This document shows positions 47,004-56,848 of a DNA stretch of 64,000 nt, one piece after another; position 1 is the stretch's first letter, and every line of letters begins with the position of its first letter. The notes beneath the pieces were generated by a model, which saw only the letters and a list, made by a program, of their open reading frames with translations, ran no database searches and was not told the origin of the DNA. Source of the DNA: Christiangramia sp. OXR-203 (lineage in GTDB: Bacteria > Bacteroidota > Bacteroidia > Flavobacteriales > Flavobacteriaceae); NCBI RefSeq assembly GCF_034372165.1, contig NZ_CP139698.1, forward strand, positions 2,728,001 through 2,792,000, written 5' to 3'. The position numbers and the translations under genes were made by a program.

Positions 47004-49004
47004 TTATTCTTCCGGAGCAATGCGCATGGCATTAATATAAAAGAATCCATTTGCATTATCGTTATTTAATCCCGATGTTACTTCAATAAAGATCTCTCCA
47101 TTCTCATCTGCTTGTATGCCTTGAACACAGGCGATTTCATCTGTATTACTCGCGGCATTCAAGGTTGCAGAATCAGAGTTCTGACCAATTACGGTGTATA
47201 AGGTCTCCCTGTTATCTGTAGCTGTTCTAGATCCAAAAAAACAGAACTCATATGCGCTATCACTTTCAAAACCACTTAGCTTCAGAACACCTTTTTCAAC
47301 AAGTATTCCGGCCCATTCACCCTTTGAATTTCCGTAGAAAGAATTTCCAGAGACTTCTGCTGGCATATTTAAATCTGTCGTGGTGACAGTCTCTCCTGCA
47401 GTATTCTGGCCGTTAAATCTACTTGTAACTGTAAGTTCAATTCCAGTGAACTCATTGTCTTCATACTTTAGATTTGGTATCGTAGCATCTTCAAGGAAAC
47501 TGGTCAAACCATTCCATCCTGTAGAATTTGAAGAGGTTGCAAAATCGATGAGTACATTTTTAGTTATAACTCCAGACCCTCCTGCAGTTTGATAGTCGGT
47601 AAGCTCCGTAATCATCATTGGATTCTGAACAGCTTCGTGAGCAGCATGTTGAGCAATTTCAGCATCCAGCGGAACAAAGCCTTCCGGAACATAGCTATTA
47701 CCCAATACACTTTGATCAAAAAGGATCTCGAACCATGTACTTGCAGCAGTATATTTTCCTATTTCATTTAAATGATAACCATCTCTATTGAAATTATCTC
47801 CTAAATAACTGGTTCTCGCATTCTGAATGGCAGTCCCGGCAGGAACGACACTATGCGTGTTGATAAGGTCCCCGGCCTGGTCATAAGCATCAACGATAGC
47901 TTCATACATTTGAATCTGGTCATTATCATAATTTACAAATCCGGAATGAGTTGAATTTTCAGAATATGCCCAGGTTTGGTGAAGCAAATATTTAGTATCC
48001 GAATTATCCACATTTTGAACTACATATTCGTATAATTCGGTTAGAGGTGTAACAAAAGTTTCATACTGACCAGATTTCTGACTCACCTGCTGGAAACTAA
48101 TATAATCCCAGTTCTCATCATCCAGGGCGGTAGAGATCGCCACATCTGCAGTAGTATTCTTATTTCCCTGCAGATCGATCTTCCGGTAGCTATAACTTCC
48201 AGCATTTTCCGCAGCATTCTGAGCATGTAAGTCCAGTTCTGCACCTCCAATATATAGATTACCTATCACGATTTCCTCACCGGCTGCATCTGCCAGTCCA
48301 TACAGGTAAGATTCCAAGGCGTCTTCAGAAAAACTGTTTCCAATGGCCAGAACCTTTAGAATTCCGTCGTTCTCATTTTCTACGATTACTTTTGTAGAAC
48401 CCACAACCTGACCATCATCAGAACGTATAGTAAGTTCTGTAGTACCTTCCTGCAAACCCTGAATTTCAATTTCATAAGTCTCAGGATCTGTTTCAAAAGA
48501 GATGATTCCTTCAGGATTGGCGGTCCAGGTATAATTTCTAACTGGACGCTCCACCAGGTTAAAATCTGGAATGATACTTACCGTGGACTGAGTAAAGGCG
48601 GTAATAGTCGCAGGCAATCGCACTTCAGATTCCATGATCAAATTGGTCTCTATGGTGGTGCTGGCTTCTTCTGTCCCATCGATAGTACTTATAGATGCGG
48701 TCGCGGTGCCTTCACCAATAGCTCTTACAGTTGCCGCGTAATTGCTGGCTACTGAAACTATTTCTATCACTGTTGAATCTGAAACTGCCCACTGATACTC
48801 TTTGGAAGCAGTTTTAAAATTTCTTATAAGCGGAGTTAGAGTCAGCTCGTTTCCTACAACCATGTGTGCGTAGTCAAGATCTAATGCGACCGTACTTAGT
48901 GGCTCTTCAATATCATCGTCCTCACAGGCAGTAAACGCCAGCAGCATCGCTGCAAAGATGAGGAAGACATAACTAAACCGGTAAAATTGCCTGGAAACTC
49001 TCAT
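47004..49004 (-). CDS. Lipoprotein with Ig-like domains and a DUF4886/SGNH-like domain
   Basis: A 666-residue protein with a lipoprotein signal (Cys27 in LLAFTAC) and an acidic linker EDDDIEE after it. Two bacterial Ig-like (Big_2-type) domains span residues ~35-210. A DUF4886 domain (~215-450) carries GNSFSEDAL (a likely nucleophile Ser) and DGYHLNEIGKYTAA (a likely His), the ends of an SGNH hydrolase-like layout. A C-terminal beta-rich domain covers ~470-666. It may be an esterase or deacetylase acting on the glycan at the cell surface; this is inferred. It is the last gene of the PUL and is followed by a terminator. Confidence 0.78.
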   Translation of the reverse strand: MRVSRQFYRFSYVFLIFAAMLLAFTACEDDDIEEPLSTVALDLDYAHMVVGNELTLTPLIRNFKTASKEYQWAVSDSTVIEIVSVASNYAATVRAIGEGTATASISTIDGTEEASTTIETNLIMESEVRLPATITAFTQSTVSIIPDFNLVERPVRNYTWTANPEGIISFETDPETYEIEIQGLQEGTTELTIRSDDGQVVGSTKVIVENENDGILKVLAIGNSFSEDALESYLYGLADAAGEEIVIGNLYIGGAELDLHAQNAAENAGSYSYRKIDLQGNKNTTADVAISTALDDENWDYISFQQVSQKSGQYETFVTPLTELYEYVVQNVDNSDTKYLLHQTWAYSENSTHSGFVNYDNDQIQMYEAIVDAYDQAGDLINTHSVVPAGTAIQNARTSYLGDNFNRDGYHLNEIGKYTAASTWFEILFDQSVLGNSYVPEGFVPLDAEIAQHAAHEAVQNPMMITELTDYQTAGGSGVITKNVLIDFATSSNSTGWNGLTSFLEDATIPNLKYEDNEFTGIELTVTSRFNGQNTAGETVTTTDLNMPAEVSGNSFYGNSKGEWAGILVEKGVLKLSGFESDSAYEFCFFGSRTATDNRETLYTVIGQNSDSATLNAASNTDEIACVQGIQADENGEIFIEVTSGLNNDNANGFFYINAMRIAPEE

Positions 49005-49067
49005 AATAAATGTTTTAATGGTTGATACTAATTGGTTAAGTGTTCATTTTAATTTTTCAATTATCAA

Positions 49068-51335
49068 TTATTTTTTCAAAGTAAAACTGCCCGCTGCTTC
49101 TATGGCTGATGAACCTCCAATAAAGAATTCAAATTCTCCTGGCTCAGCAACAAATTCCAATTGTGAATTATAAAATTTTAAATCCTCTTCAGTAATCTTA
49201 AAAGTGACAGTTTTTGACTCACCCTTTTTCAAAGCGATCTTCTGAAAACCTTTCAGTTCTTTAACCGGTGGAGTTACGCTTCGAACTTTGTCAAGTAAAT
49301 AAAGTTGTACCACTTCCTCCCCATCAAAACCTCCGGTATTAGTGATCTTCGCACTTAATTCTATGGAACCATTTGAAGTGAGTTCGTTACTATTTGCCTT
49401 TATACTTTCATATTTAAAAGTCGTATAACTAAGCCCATGGCCAAATGGTATCAATGCTGAATTTTTCGTATCCAGGTAGTTGGTCTTGAATTTGGCAAAT
49501 TCTTCAGAAGGTGCTGGTCTACCCGTCGTTTTTACTGAATAGTATACAGGAATCTGTCCTACATTTCGAGGCCAGGAAGCTGTGATCTTTCCGGATGGAT
49601 TATAATCACCAAAGACAACATCGGCAATAGCATTTCCAGCTTCCACTCCTGGATGCCATACCTGCAAAATACTTACTGGTAATTCCATTTCTTCTGAAAT
49701 ATCCAGAGGTCTACCACTCATTAGCACTAAAACCATCGGCTTACCAGTTTTAGCCAATTCGCGAATCATTGTTTTCTGACTTTCAGGAATCTTAATATCG
49801 GTTCTACTGGCAGCTTCTCCACTCATTTCGGTGGCTTCCCCGACAGCAGCTACGATCACATCTGCATTCCTAGCAGCATCCAGCGCTTCCTTCAGCATAG
49901 CTTCCGAAGACTTTTCTGAAATCATAATTCGTGGACCAAAGACATTCACTTTTTTGGCAAAACTGGTATCATTTGAAATATTAGCCGCTTTTGCATACGA
50001 AATTGTAGCCTCTGGAGCTACATTTTTAAAGCCTTCTAATATTGAAACTGATAAGGAAGGATCTCCGGTTGGAGCCCAGGTTCCAAGCATATTATTCTTA
50101 TTATCAGCCAATGGACCGACCAAAGCGATCTTCGCAGATTTCGAAATTGGCAGAACATCCTCATGCTTTTTCAATAATACGAAAGAACCTTTAGCAGCTT
50201 CTCTTGCCAGCTTTCGGTGTTCTTTAGTCAGAATATCGGTAGCAGGTCTGTTGCTGTCCAGGTATTTATAAGGATCATCAAAAAGTCCCAGTTTATGCTT
50301 TGCTTCCAGAATTCTTCTGGCAGCGATAGTTATCTCTTCTTCGGAAACTTTTCCCTCTTCAACAGATTTTCCGAGAGTAGTCAGAAATCCTTCTCCAACC
50401 ATATCCATATCAAGACCTGCTTTTAAAGATAGGGCTGAAACGGCCTGCAGATCACCTAATCCATGAGCGATCATTTCGTTCACTGAAGTATAATCTGAAA
50501 CCACAAATCCATCAAATCCCCATTTTTCTCTAAGTAGCTCGGTAAGCAACCACTTGTTCCCTGATGCCGGGATTCCGTCCACATCATTGAACGAACTCAT
50601 AACACTGGCTGCTCCTGCATCTAGAGCGGCTTTATATGGTGGCAGGTATTCATTGAACATTCTAAGTCTGCTCATGTCCACCGTATTATAATCTCTTCCA
50701 GCTTCCGCAGCACCATAAAGTGCAAAATGTTTGACAGTAGAGATCATGGTATTTGGCAGAGCAAGATCTTCTCCCTGATAACCTTCTACCATCGCTTTCG
50801 CGATCTGGCTACCCAAGTAAGGATCTTCTCCTGCGCCTTCAGCAATTCTACCCCATCTTGGATCACGGGCTATATCCACCATTGGTGAAAAGTTCCAGTT
50901 TATCCCGTCTGCAGTAGCTTCTTTAGCTGCAACCTCAGCTGTCCTTTTAATTAATTCCATATCCCAGCTGGAGGCAGTTCCCAGTGGAATTGGAAAAGTC
51001 GTTTTATATCCATGGATGACATCTGAACCAATTAGCAGCGGGATCCCCAATCGTGTATTATTAACAGCATATTCCTGCGCCATTCTAATTTTATCTGGAC
51101 CAGATACCCCAAAAAGACCTCCTACTTTTCCTTGCTTTATCTTATCCTTAACATTCTTACTAACTACGGCTCCTGTAGCTACTCCACCACCGGGTGTTAC
51201 CAGGTTCAACTGACCAATTTTTTCCTCCAGGTTCATTTTTGCCAGAATCTCTTCCACTTCCGGGATTCTATCCTGTGCCTGCATAGATATTCCAAAAATG
51301 GCTACACATAATATGGATAAATAATTTTTCTTCAT
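49068..51335 (-). CDS. bglX: GH3 beta-glucosidase, BglX-like
   Basis: A 755-residue exo-acting glycoside hydrolase family 3 enzyme with a signal peptide ending AQ and no lipobox, so it is expected in the periplasm. It has the (beta/alpha)8 domain with KMNLEEKIGQLNLV, PRWGRIAEGAGEDPYLG, VKHFALYGAAEAGRDYN and the nucleophile motif GFVVSDYTSVNEM. The alpha/beta sandwich follows with GEATEMSGEAASRTDI and GNAIADVVFGDYNPSGKI, and there is a C-terminal fibronectin-like domain. It would remove terminal glucose from oligosaccharides imported by the SusC/D pair. Confidence 0.93.
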   Translation of the reverse strand: MKKNYLSILCVAIFGISMQAQDRIPEVEEILAKMNLEEKIGQLNLVTPGGGVATGAVVSKNVKDKIKQGKVGGLFGVSGPDKIRMAQEYAVNNTRLGIPLLIGSDVIHGYKTTFPIPLGTASSWDMELIKRTAEVAAKEATADGINWNFSPMVDIARDPRWGRIAEGAGEDPYLGSQIAKAMVEGYQGEDLALPNTMISTVKHFALYGAAEAGRDYNTVDMSRLRMFNEYLPPYKAALDAGAASVMSSFNDVDGIPASGNKWLLTELLREKWGFDGFVVSDYTSVNEMIAHGLGDLQAVSALSLKAGLDMDMVGEGFLTTLGKSVEEGKVSEEEITIAARRILEAKHKLGLFDDPYKYLDSNRPATDILTKEHRKLAREAAKGSFVLLKKHEDVLPISKSAKIALVGPLADNKNNMLGTWAPTGDPSLSVSILEGFKNVAPEATISYAKAANISNDTSFAKKVNVFGPRIMISEKSSEAMLKEALDAARNADVIVAAVGEATEMSGEAASRTDIKIPESQKTMIRELAKTGKPMVLVLMSGRPLDISEEMELPVSILQVWHPGVEAGNAIADVVFGDYNPSGKITASWPRNVGQIPVYYSVKTTGRPAPSEEFAKFKTNYLDTKNSALIPFGHGLSYTTFKYESIKANSNELTSNGSIELSAKITNTGGFDGEEVVQLYLLDKVRSVTPPVKELKGFQKIALKKGESKTVTFKITEEDLKFYNSQLEFVAEPGEFEFFIGGSSAIEAAGSFTLKK

Positions 51336-51363
51336 TTCTTCTGATTTTCTAATTTGAATTCGG

Positions 51364-53178
51364 TTATTCTACAGTTATAATTTGGGTCTTTTCTGAAATT
51401 CCATTTTCATTGAAGGATTCAATAGAGAAGAAGTATTTTGTATCTCTATCCAGATTTCTCATAAAATGATCTGTTTTGCCATACACCAGCCAGGAATGAT
51501 ACAATTTATCTGGAGCTATTCCCCACCTGATATTGTATCCCTGAGCACCAACAACTTTCTTCCAGCTTAAACTGGCGTTACGTCTATCATCCTCTCTATC
51601 AACTTTAAAATCCTTTACTTTTTTTGGTGCAGCTCCATAGCCTTTTCCAAATACTCTTATTTCTGAAAGTGCCAGGTTATTTCCCGGTACTTTGACATTT
51701 CGATATCTCACGTACCTCGCCTTCACGGGTTTATCTAAACGCAGGTACGCATTAGGAGCATCTATCTCACTATTACTGCGATCCACGATCATTTCCCAAT
51801 TGTTTCCATCTTCGGAAGTTTCTAAGGTAAATTGATGTTTCAATCCTTCAGTTCTGGTATAAATACCGGCCTCATGATCATGAAAATTTAGCTGAAGTGC
51901 ATAGACATCACCGGAAGATTTCATTTCTAATTCCACCCATTGTTCCGCATTATTACTTTCAGCAACCCAGTAAGATTTAGGACTTTCATCAGTAATTAAT
52001 TCCGTAGTAATATTATTATTGGAATCCCTGCCTGCTGCGATTTCTTCAATATCAAATTGCCCGTCTGCAGATGTACTTTTTCGCACCTGTACCTTCGAAG
52101 TTGAAACCGTGGTTTTGGCCTGGTAAGAAAGTAACATCCAGCCCGTATGTTTTCCTGGCTTTGTTGGATGGTCTGGTGCAAAGAGCGGATAATCACCATA
52201 ACTGGTATTGGAATGCATGAGTCCGTCCTCATCAAAATAGGTAGGAAACATCGCCAGTCTTCTTTCCCAGTGAGAATTGGACGCCAGCGCCATGGTAGAA
52301 AAATGCCAGTATTGTCCATTTGTTTGCTTCACTGTGATCCCATGTCCTGCGCCGTTGGTAAAGCCTCCCGGTTTAAAACTCATAGGATTATTTTTCATGT
52401 ATTCAAAGGGTCCTAATGGTGTTTCACCAACATAAGCTCCATCTGCATATACATTAAATTGCGTGCCGGGTGCAGCATATTGCAGGTAATATTTACCATT
52501 ATGTTTGGTCATGGAAGCTCCTTCCATATAACCCTCTTTCAAAGTGGGATGAAAGTTATTCTCTCCAAACCGCTCCCATCCATGCTCCTCTTCTACCAGA
52601 TTGAAAAGCTCCTTTTGATCGCCGGTCTCCAGGAACCGATCGTTTTTATTCAGCATTTTAACCTTTAGCGGGTGAACGTTCGAAGATCCCCAATACAGGT
52701 AGGTTTTACCATCATCGTCAATAAATAATTCTGAATCCTGAATATTATTAGAAATTGAAGCAACCGGTTCCCACTCACCTTTCTTAGGATCATCTGTATA
52801 AATAATGCTTCCGTAGCCTGCAGGATCACCAGCAAAATAGACCAGCGAATCTTTATAATTGAAAGCCGTAGGAGCATTTGACCCTTCGAAATACCATTGC
52901 TTAGGTCTTATAAATTCCCAGTTTACCAGGTCTGTAGAATGCCAGTAGCCAAAAGAACGGGTAATGAACATAAAATATTCACCACGGTATTCAATCACAG
53001 CGGGATCTGCCCCGGAACGATAGGAAATATTCTTACTGGAATTATATACCATATAGGTATAATCGATATCCAATGGATTACAGTAGGTTTCAGGCAAGCT
53101 CTCCTGCGCTGTCAGAATACCTGAAAACGTTAGGGTTGCACCTAAGAAATACTGTCTAATTCCACTCATTTTGATCAT
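51364..53178 (-). CDS. GH43-like glycoside hydrolase with discoidin-type domain
   Basis: A 604-residue exported protein with a signal peptide ending TAQ. The N-terminal ~330 residues look like a five-bladed beta-propeller of family GH43 (clan GH-F): ADPAVIEYRGEYFMF, QDSELFIDDDGKTYLYWGS and YMEGASMTKHNGKYYLQYA would supply the acidic residues. A coagulation-factor/discoidin-like (CBM32-type) domain follows (~380-515), then a fibronectin-III-like domain (~525-604). Family members act on arabinosides, xylosides or galactosides, so the substrate probably carries a non-glucose residue. The ATG at 53178 is used; the ATG at 53169 is equally possible. Confidence 0.82.
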   Translation of the reverse strand: MIKMSGIRQYFLGATLTFSGILTAQESLPETYCNPLDIDYTYMVYNSSKNISYRSGADPAVIEYRGEYFMFITRSFGYWHSTDLVNWEFIRPKQWYFEGSNAPTAFNYKDSLVYFAGDPAGYGSIIYTDDPKKGEWEPVASISNNIQDSELFIDDDGKTYLYWGSSNVHPLKVKMLNKNDRFLETGDQKELFNLVEEEHGWERFGENNFHPTLKEGYMEGASMTKHNGKYYLQYAAPGTQFNVYADGAYVGETPLGPFEYMKNNPMSFKPGGFTNGAGHGITVKQTNGQYWHFSTMALASNSHWERRLAMFPTYFDEDGLMHSNTSYGDYPLFAPDHPTKPGKHTGWMLLSYQAKTTVSTSKVQVRKSTSADGQFDIEEIAAGRDSNNNITTELITDESPKSYWVAESNNAEQWVELEMKSSGDVYALQLNFHDHEAGIYTRTEGLKHQFTLETSEDGNNWEMIVDRSNSEIDAPNAYLRLDKPVKARYVRYRNVKVPGNNLALSEIRVFGKGYGAAPKKVKDFKVDREDDRRNASLSWKKVVGAQGYNIRWGIAPDKLYHSWLVYGKTDHFMRNLDRDTKYFFSIESFNENGISEKTQIITVE

Positions 53179-53191
53179 TAAATCAGGATGT

Positions 53192-53980
53192 TTATTTTGT
53201 TTGATTCTGAATATGTGAGAATAGCCATTTCAGTAAAAAAGGTTCTGCAAAAGCTGAATCCCAGCTATTATGATTATCCTCAGGATATAGGGAAAGTTTA
53301 GCATTTCCCCCATGATGATTGATCGCACGCGCCATCGCTTTGGAATATTTTGGCAACACTACATCATCCTGTTCTCCATGGAAGATCCAGATATCAAAAT
53401 TTTCAGGATACGCAGCTGCGATCTCGGTATTCGCTCCGCCACATATGGCAAATGCAGCTGCGAACAATTCAGGTTTTTTGAAGATGATTTCAAAAGTTCC
53501 CATTCCACCCATACTCAATCCACCCACGTATAAACGATCATCATCCACGAATGATTTTTGCTTCATTTCTTCCATTAATTCCATGACCAGTTTCAAGGAT
53601 GGTGTGCTTTCAGCTTTATTTTTAAAATCGAATTCAAAAGGTTTAATATCTCTATTCACTTCAACTTTTGCCCAGTAATCATCCTTTGGTGCCTGCGGAA
53701 AGATGACGATAGCGGGAAATTGCTCTCTCACCGAATCCTTCAGAAAAAGACCACCACCATGAACCAGTTGAGCTTCATTATCATCTCCACGTTCTCCTGC
53801 ACCGTGTAGCACTAATACCACCGGATATTTTTCAGTTTCACTGAAGTCCTTCGGAAAAAGGATTCGGTAATCCAAAGTATCAGTTCCTGAAACAAAATGC
53901 TCTTTTTGATATTCTGAATTTTCCTGAGCATAGCCTATCAAGCTGAAAAAGCATACTAAAAGTGTCAATCTAAATCTCAT
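53192..53980 (-). CDS. Exported alpha/beta-hydrolase, esterase-like
   Basis: A 262-residue protein with a signal peptide ending YAQ and an alpha/beta-hydrolase fold. The nucleophile elbow is GLSMGG with Ser156, the probable acid is Asp206 (GEQDDVV) and the probable base is His237 (EDNHNSW); VVLVLHGAGERG supplies the oxyanion region. It resembles the prolyl-oligopeptidase-like/PHB-depolymerase-like esterases often found in PULs, including acetyl or feruloyl esterases. It lies 6 bp after the upstream glucanase-like gene, which suggests removal of acyl groups from the same glycan. The exact acyl group is unknown. Confidence 0.83.
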   Translation of the reverse strand: MRFRLTLLVCFFSLIGYAQENSEYQKEHFVSGTDTLDYRILFPKDFSETEKYPVVLVLHGAGERGDDNEAQLVHGGGLFLKDSVREQFPAIVIFPQAPKDDYWAKVEVNRDIKPFEFDFKNKAESTPSLKLVMELMEEMKQKSFVDDDRLYVGGLSMGGMGTFEIIFKKPELFAAAFAICGGANTEIAAAYPENFDIWIFHGEQDDVVLPKYSKAMARAINHHGGNAKLSLYPEDNHNSWDSAFAEPFLLKWLFSHIQNQTK

Positions 53981-53985
53981 ATCTT

Positions 53986-55362
53986 CTATTTTGTAAATTG
54001 AAAATCAAGCTTTTTTAATCCTTCCTGAACTTCCGGTGCCTGCATAAAAAGATCCCAGATAAGTCCGCTTCTATAATTTTCGATCATCACTACCATTGGA
54101 CCCTGATCTATGGCGAGATATCTCTGGCTTACCCATGGCTCATCTTCCAGGCTATAAGCATCATAGAAACCAGCAGGCCCCCAGAGCAGGTCATTTTGAT
54201 CCTCAAAGAAAAACCTCATCGCTGCCAGAGATTTTTCAGGAGTGTATGGAATGGAACTAATCGCTGCTGTAGGTGAAACCACATCACGATCATTATCTGG
54301 TGAATGTGCTGTGTAACCAGTAGAATTATCCTGATTTCGGGTATAACTTGCGGTTAATCCCCAGGAATTTTCAGCGTAAGTTTTAGAGCTATCAGCTTTT
54401 GAAAGAGCATACTCGTAGTTGATGAGCGTATGATTTACATTAAGATCCCAGTAATTTGCATACCTGTCGCTTAGACCTTTTGGATTCAGCCCCAAATACG
54501 AATAATGAGCCCAAAACAATGGACCTCCCATATTGCCACGAGTATTATGTTTTAGAATAAGAGGATAAGAGAAGGCTTCAGCTCCTGTAGTGATCTTACC
54601 ACTTCGTGCCCAGCCATCGTGGTATGCCCTGGCTTTAATCGCATGATCCGGACTGGACGCGGCCAGGATATAGGTGATAAGACATTCATTATAACCTTCG
54701 ATCATAAAATCCATCTCCCATTCGTATTCTGGTGACCAATGCCAGTAAATACCATCCTTATCATTTGTATACCAGTCCCATTCGATACCTTTCCAGAGTT
54801 TATCAAATTTTGCCGCTACTGCTTTCTCCTCTGTAGTTCCATTTTTATAATACTCGCGCACCACGATAAAGCCCTGTGCTAAAAAAGAAGTTTCAACAAT
54901 ATCTCCACCATTATCTTTTTCCCCAAACGCCTGAATTTCTCCAGTTTCACCATTTAGCCAGTGAGACCAGGCACCATGAAATCTGGGAGTACTATCCAGA
55001 AAATCTGCGATCTTATTAAATCTTATCAATGCTGAATCGTTCGGAATAAAACCTCTTTCTACTCCGGCAACAAGCGCCATGAGTCCGAAACCAGTTCCAC
55101 CCGTTGTAACCACATGTTTATCATCTTTTGGATAATTACCATCTGGATGAAAGCGCTCTCGTGCCATTCCACTATTTGGTTCTGCGAAATCCCAGAAATA
55201 CTTCAGGGTTTGCTTTTGAACAGTGTCTAATAACTCGGCTTCAGTGAGTTTCGGCGAATTACTGCTTGATTCCTCTGAAGCTTCAGTCTTATTCGTTGCG
55301 TCCTTGCAACCTGTTAATAGAAAAAGGCTGAGACTTAGAATATATAAAGATCTATTTAACAT
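53986..55362 (-). CDS. Glucoamylase-family (GH144-like) lipoprotein 1
   Basis: A 458-residue lipoprotein (Cys19 in LLTGC) with a Glu/Ser-rich linker and an (alpha/alpha)6-type domain of the glycoamylase family. TLKYFWDFAEPNSGMARER, GTGFGLMALVAGVERGF, GDIVETSFLAQGFI and NSWGLTASYTR are shared with the next paralogue. Bacteroidota members of this family include GH144 endo-beta-1,2-glucanases; I infer a beta-glucan target but the linkage is not certain. The lipid anchor suggests an outer-membrane location. It is separated from its upstream paralogue by 28 bp. Confidence 0.82.
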   Translation of the reverse strand: MLNRSLYILSLSLFLLTGCKDATNKTEASEESSSNSPKLTEAELLDTVQKQTLKYFWDFAEPNSGMARERFHPDGNYPKDDKHVVTTGGTGFGLMALVAGVERGFIPNDSALIRFNKIADFLDSTPRFHGAWSHWLNGETGEIQAFGEKDNGGDIVETSFLAQGFIVVREYYKNGTTEEKAVAAKFDKLWKGIEWDWYTNDKDGIYWHWSPEYEWEMDFMIEGYNECLITYILAASSPDHAIKARAYHDGWARSGKITTGAEAFSYPLILKHNTRGNMGGPLFWAHYSYLGLNPKGLSDRYANYWDLNVNHTLINYEYALSKADSSKTYAENSWGLTASYTRNQDNSTGYTAHSPDNDRDVVSPTAAISSIPYTPEKSLAAMRFFFEDQNDLLWGPAGFYDAYSLEDEPWVSQRYLAIDQGPMVVMIENYRSGLIWDLFMQAPEVQEGLKKLDFQFTK

Positions 55363-55390
55363 TCAATTACTTTAAAATTTGATTCAGGAT

Positions 55391-56740
55391 CTAGTAACTA
55401 AAACCCAGTTTATCCAATCCTGCAGATATTTCAGGATTAGACATAAAGAGATCCCATAATAATTGCGTTCTGTGGTTTTCTATCATCGCAATGATAGGCC
55501 CCTGGTCGATGGCCAGGTAACCATCGGCATACCAGTCATATTCTTCAGAAAATGCATCATAAAAGCCCATATTTCCCCAAAGATCATCTCCTAGTTCTTC
55601 GTAGAAGTAACGTAATGCTGTCATTGACTTTTCAGGAGTATAAGGAAAAGAGGATAATGCCGCAGTAGGAGTGATCACTCCCAAATCATTCGTAGGGCTA
55701 TGAGCGGCATATCCATCTTTAGAATCTGAGGCTGTAAGGCCCCACGAATTCTGTCCGTAGCCTTCAAAATCCTTCGGATTCGTAACGGCATACTCATAAT
55801 TTATTAATGTATGTGCTGTATTCTGATCCCAGTAATTGGCGTATTGATCTTCCAGGTTTCTTGGATCCAGACCAATAAAGGAATAATGACTGAAAAATAA
55901 AGGTCCGCCATAGGAAGGTCCAAGTGGCAGTCCAATGGAATAATGCTCACGGTTATTCACCATGTTCCCATTAGAAGCCCAGCCATTGGTATAAACTTCT
56001 TTATCTATAGAATGGGTAGGTGATGAGGCTGCAAGCACATATACGATTAAAGATTCATTCCAGCCGTTGATCTGCAGATCCTTTTGGAAAGCGAAATTTG
56101 GAGACCAGTGCCAGTAAAGTGTATTTTCTTCTTTAGTATACCAATCCCATTCCACTGCTTCCCATAAACTTGTAATTCTAGAATCGATCTCATCGTTCTC
56201 GAAATATTCCCGACAAATAAGCAAACCCTGTATTAAAAATGCTGTTTCAACAAGATCTCCACCATCATCAAATTCACCAAATGTTCTAGTTTGAGCGGTG
56301 TTTCCCATATACCAGTGAGAAAATGCACCATGATAAGTTGGAACCGATTCCAGAAAATCAAGAATCTTTATCACGCGATCCTGAGCTTCAGTTTTACTAA
56401 TCCAGCCACGTTCAACTGCTGCAGGAAAAGAGGCTAATCCAAATCCTGTACCACCAGTAGTTACGATATTAGGTGAATCACCACCATAAGCTTCATCCTG
56501 GGATCGCTCTCTTGCCATCCCGCTATTAGGTTCAGCAAAATCCCAGAAATATGTAAAGGTTTGTTCCTGAACTTTATCAAGAAGCTCCTCATCTGTGATC
56601 GAAGGAACTTCAGCCACGTCATCATCTGTTGGGTCTGGGTTGTAGGGTTCCTGATAACCTGGACCAGAGTCATCTGAACAAGCTGATATAAGCAGGATAT
56701 TCAGAAGAAGAAAAACAGACGGAATTTTGATTTTGAGCAT
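55391..56740 (-). CDS. Glucoamylase-family (GH144-like) lipoprotein 2
   Basis: A 449-residue paralogue of the next gene with lipobox Cys21 (LLISAC) followed by an acidic linker (PDPTDDD) typical of surface-exported Bacteroidota lipoproteins. TFTYFWDFAEPNSGMARER, GGTGFGLASFPAAVERGW, FDDGGDLVETAFLIQG and QNSWGLTASDS mark the catalytic domain. The two copies differ mainly in the N-terminal linker and peripheral loops, so they could divide the work as an endo-acting surface enzyme and one acting on shorter products. It is the first enzyme gene after the intercistronic hairpin at 56813-56839. Confidence 0.82.
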   Translation of the reverse strand: MLKIKIPSVFLLLNILLISACSDDSGPGYQEPYNPDPTDDDVAEVPSITDEELLDKVQEQTFTYFWDFAEPNSGMARERSQDEAYGGDSPNIVTTGGTGFGLASFPAAVERGWISKTEAQDRVIKILDFLESVPTYHGAFSHWYMGNTAQTRTFGEFDDGGDLVETAFLIQGLLICREYFENDEIDSRITSLWEAVEWDWYTKEENTLYWHWSPNFAFQKDLQINGWNESLIVYVLAASSPTHSIDKEVYTNGWASNGNMVNNREHYSIGLPLGPSYGGPLFFSHYSFIGLDPRNLEDQYANYWDQNTAHTLINYEYAVTNPKDFEGYGQNSWGLTASDSKDGYAAHSPTNDLGVITPTAALSSFPYTPEKSMTALRYFYEELGDDLWGNMGFYDAFSEEYDWYADGYLAIDQGPIIAMIENHRTQLLWDLFMSNPEISAGLDKLGFSY

Positions 56741-56812
56741 AATAAAGCTTTGATCTGGTTCAAAATTTTGAAATTTTAAATCAGAAATTAATGATTATGT
56801 GGATTTAAAGAA

Positions 56813-56839
56813 AGGCTTCGGAGTGGTACTCCGAAGCCT
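56813..56839 (-). terminator. Intercistronic hairpin inside the polysaccharide locus
   Basis: Perfect 12 bp stem AGGCTTCGGAGT/ACTCCGAAGCCT with a 3-base loop on the minus strand, followed by CTTTCTTTAAA in that direction. The weak T tract suggests partial termination or an mRNA-stabilising end between the surface-protein genes and the enzyme genes. Confidence 0.7.
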
Positions 56840-56848
56840 GTAAACAAA

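Noticed and set aside
53986-56740. Naming the two enzymes beta-1,2-glucanases outright
   Set aside because: Family resemblance alone does not fix the linkage, and catalytic residues could not be verified by eye.
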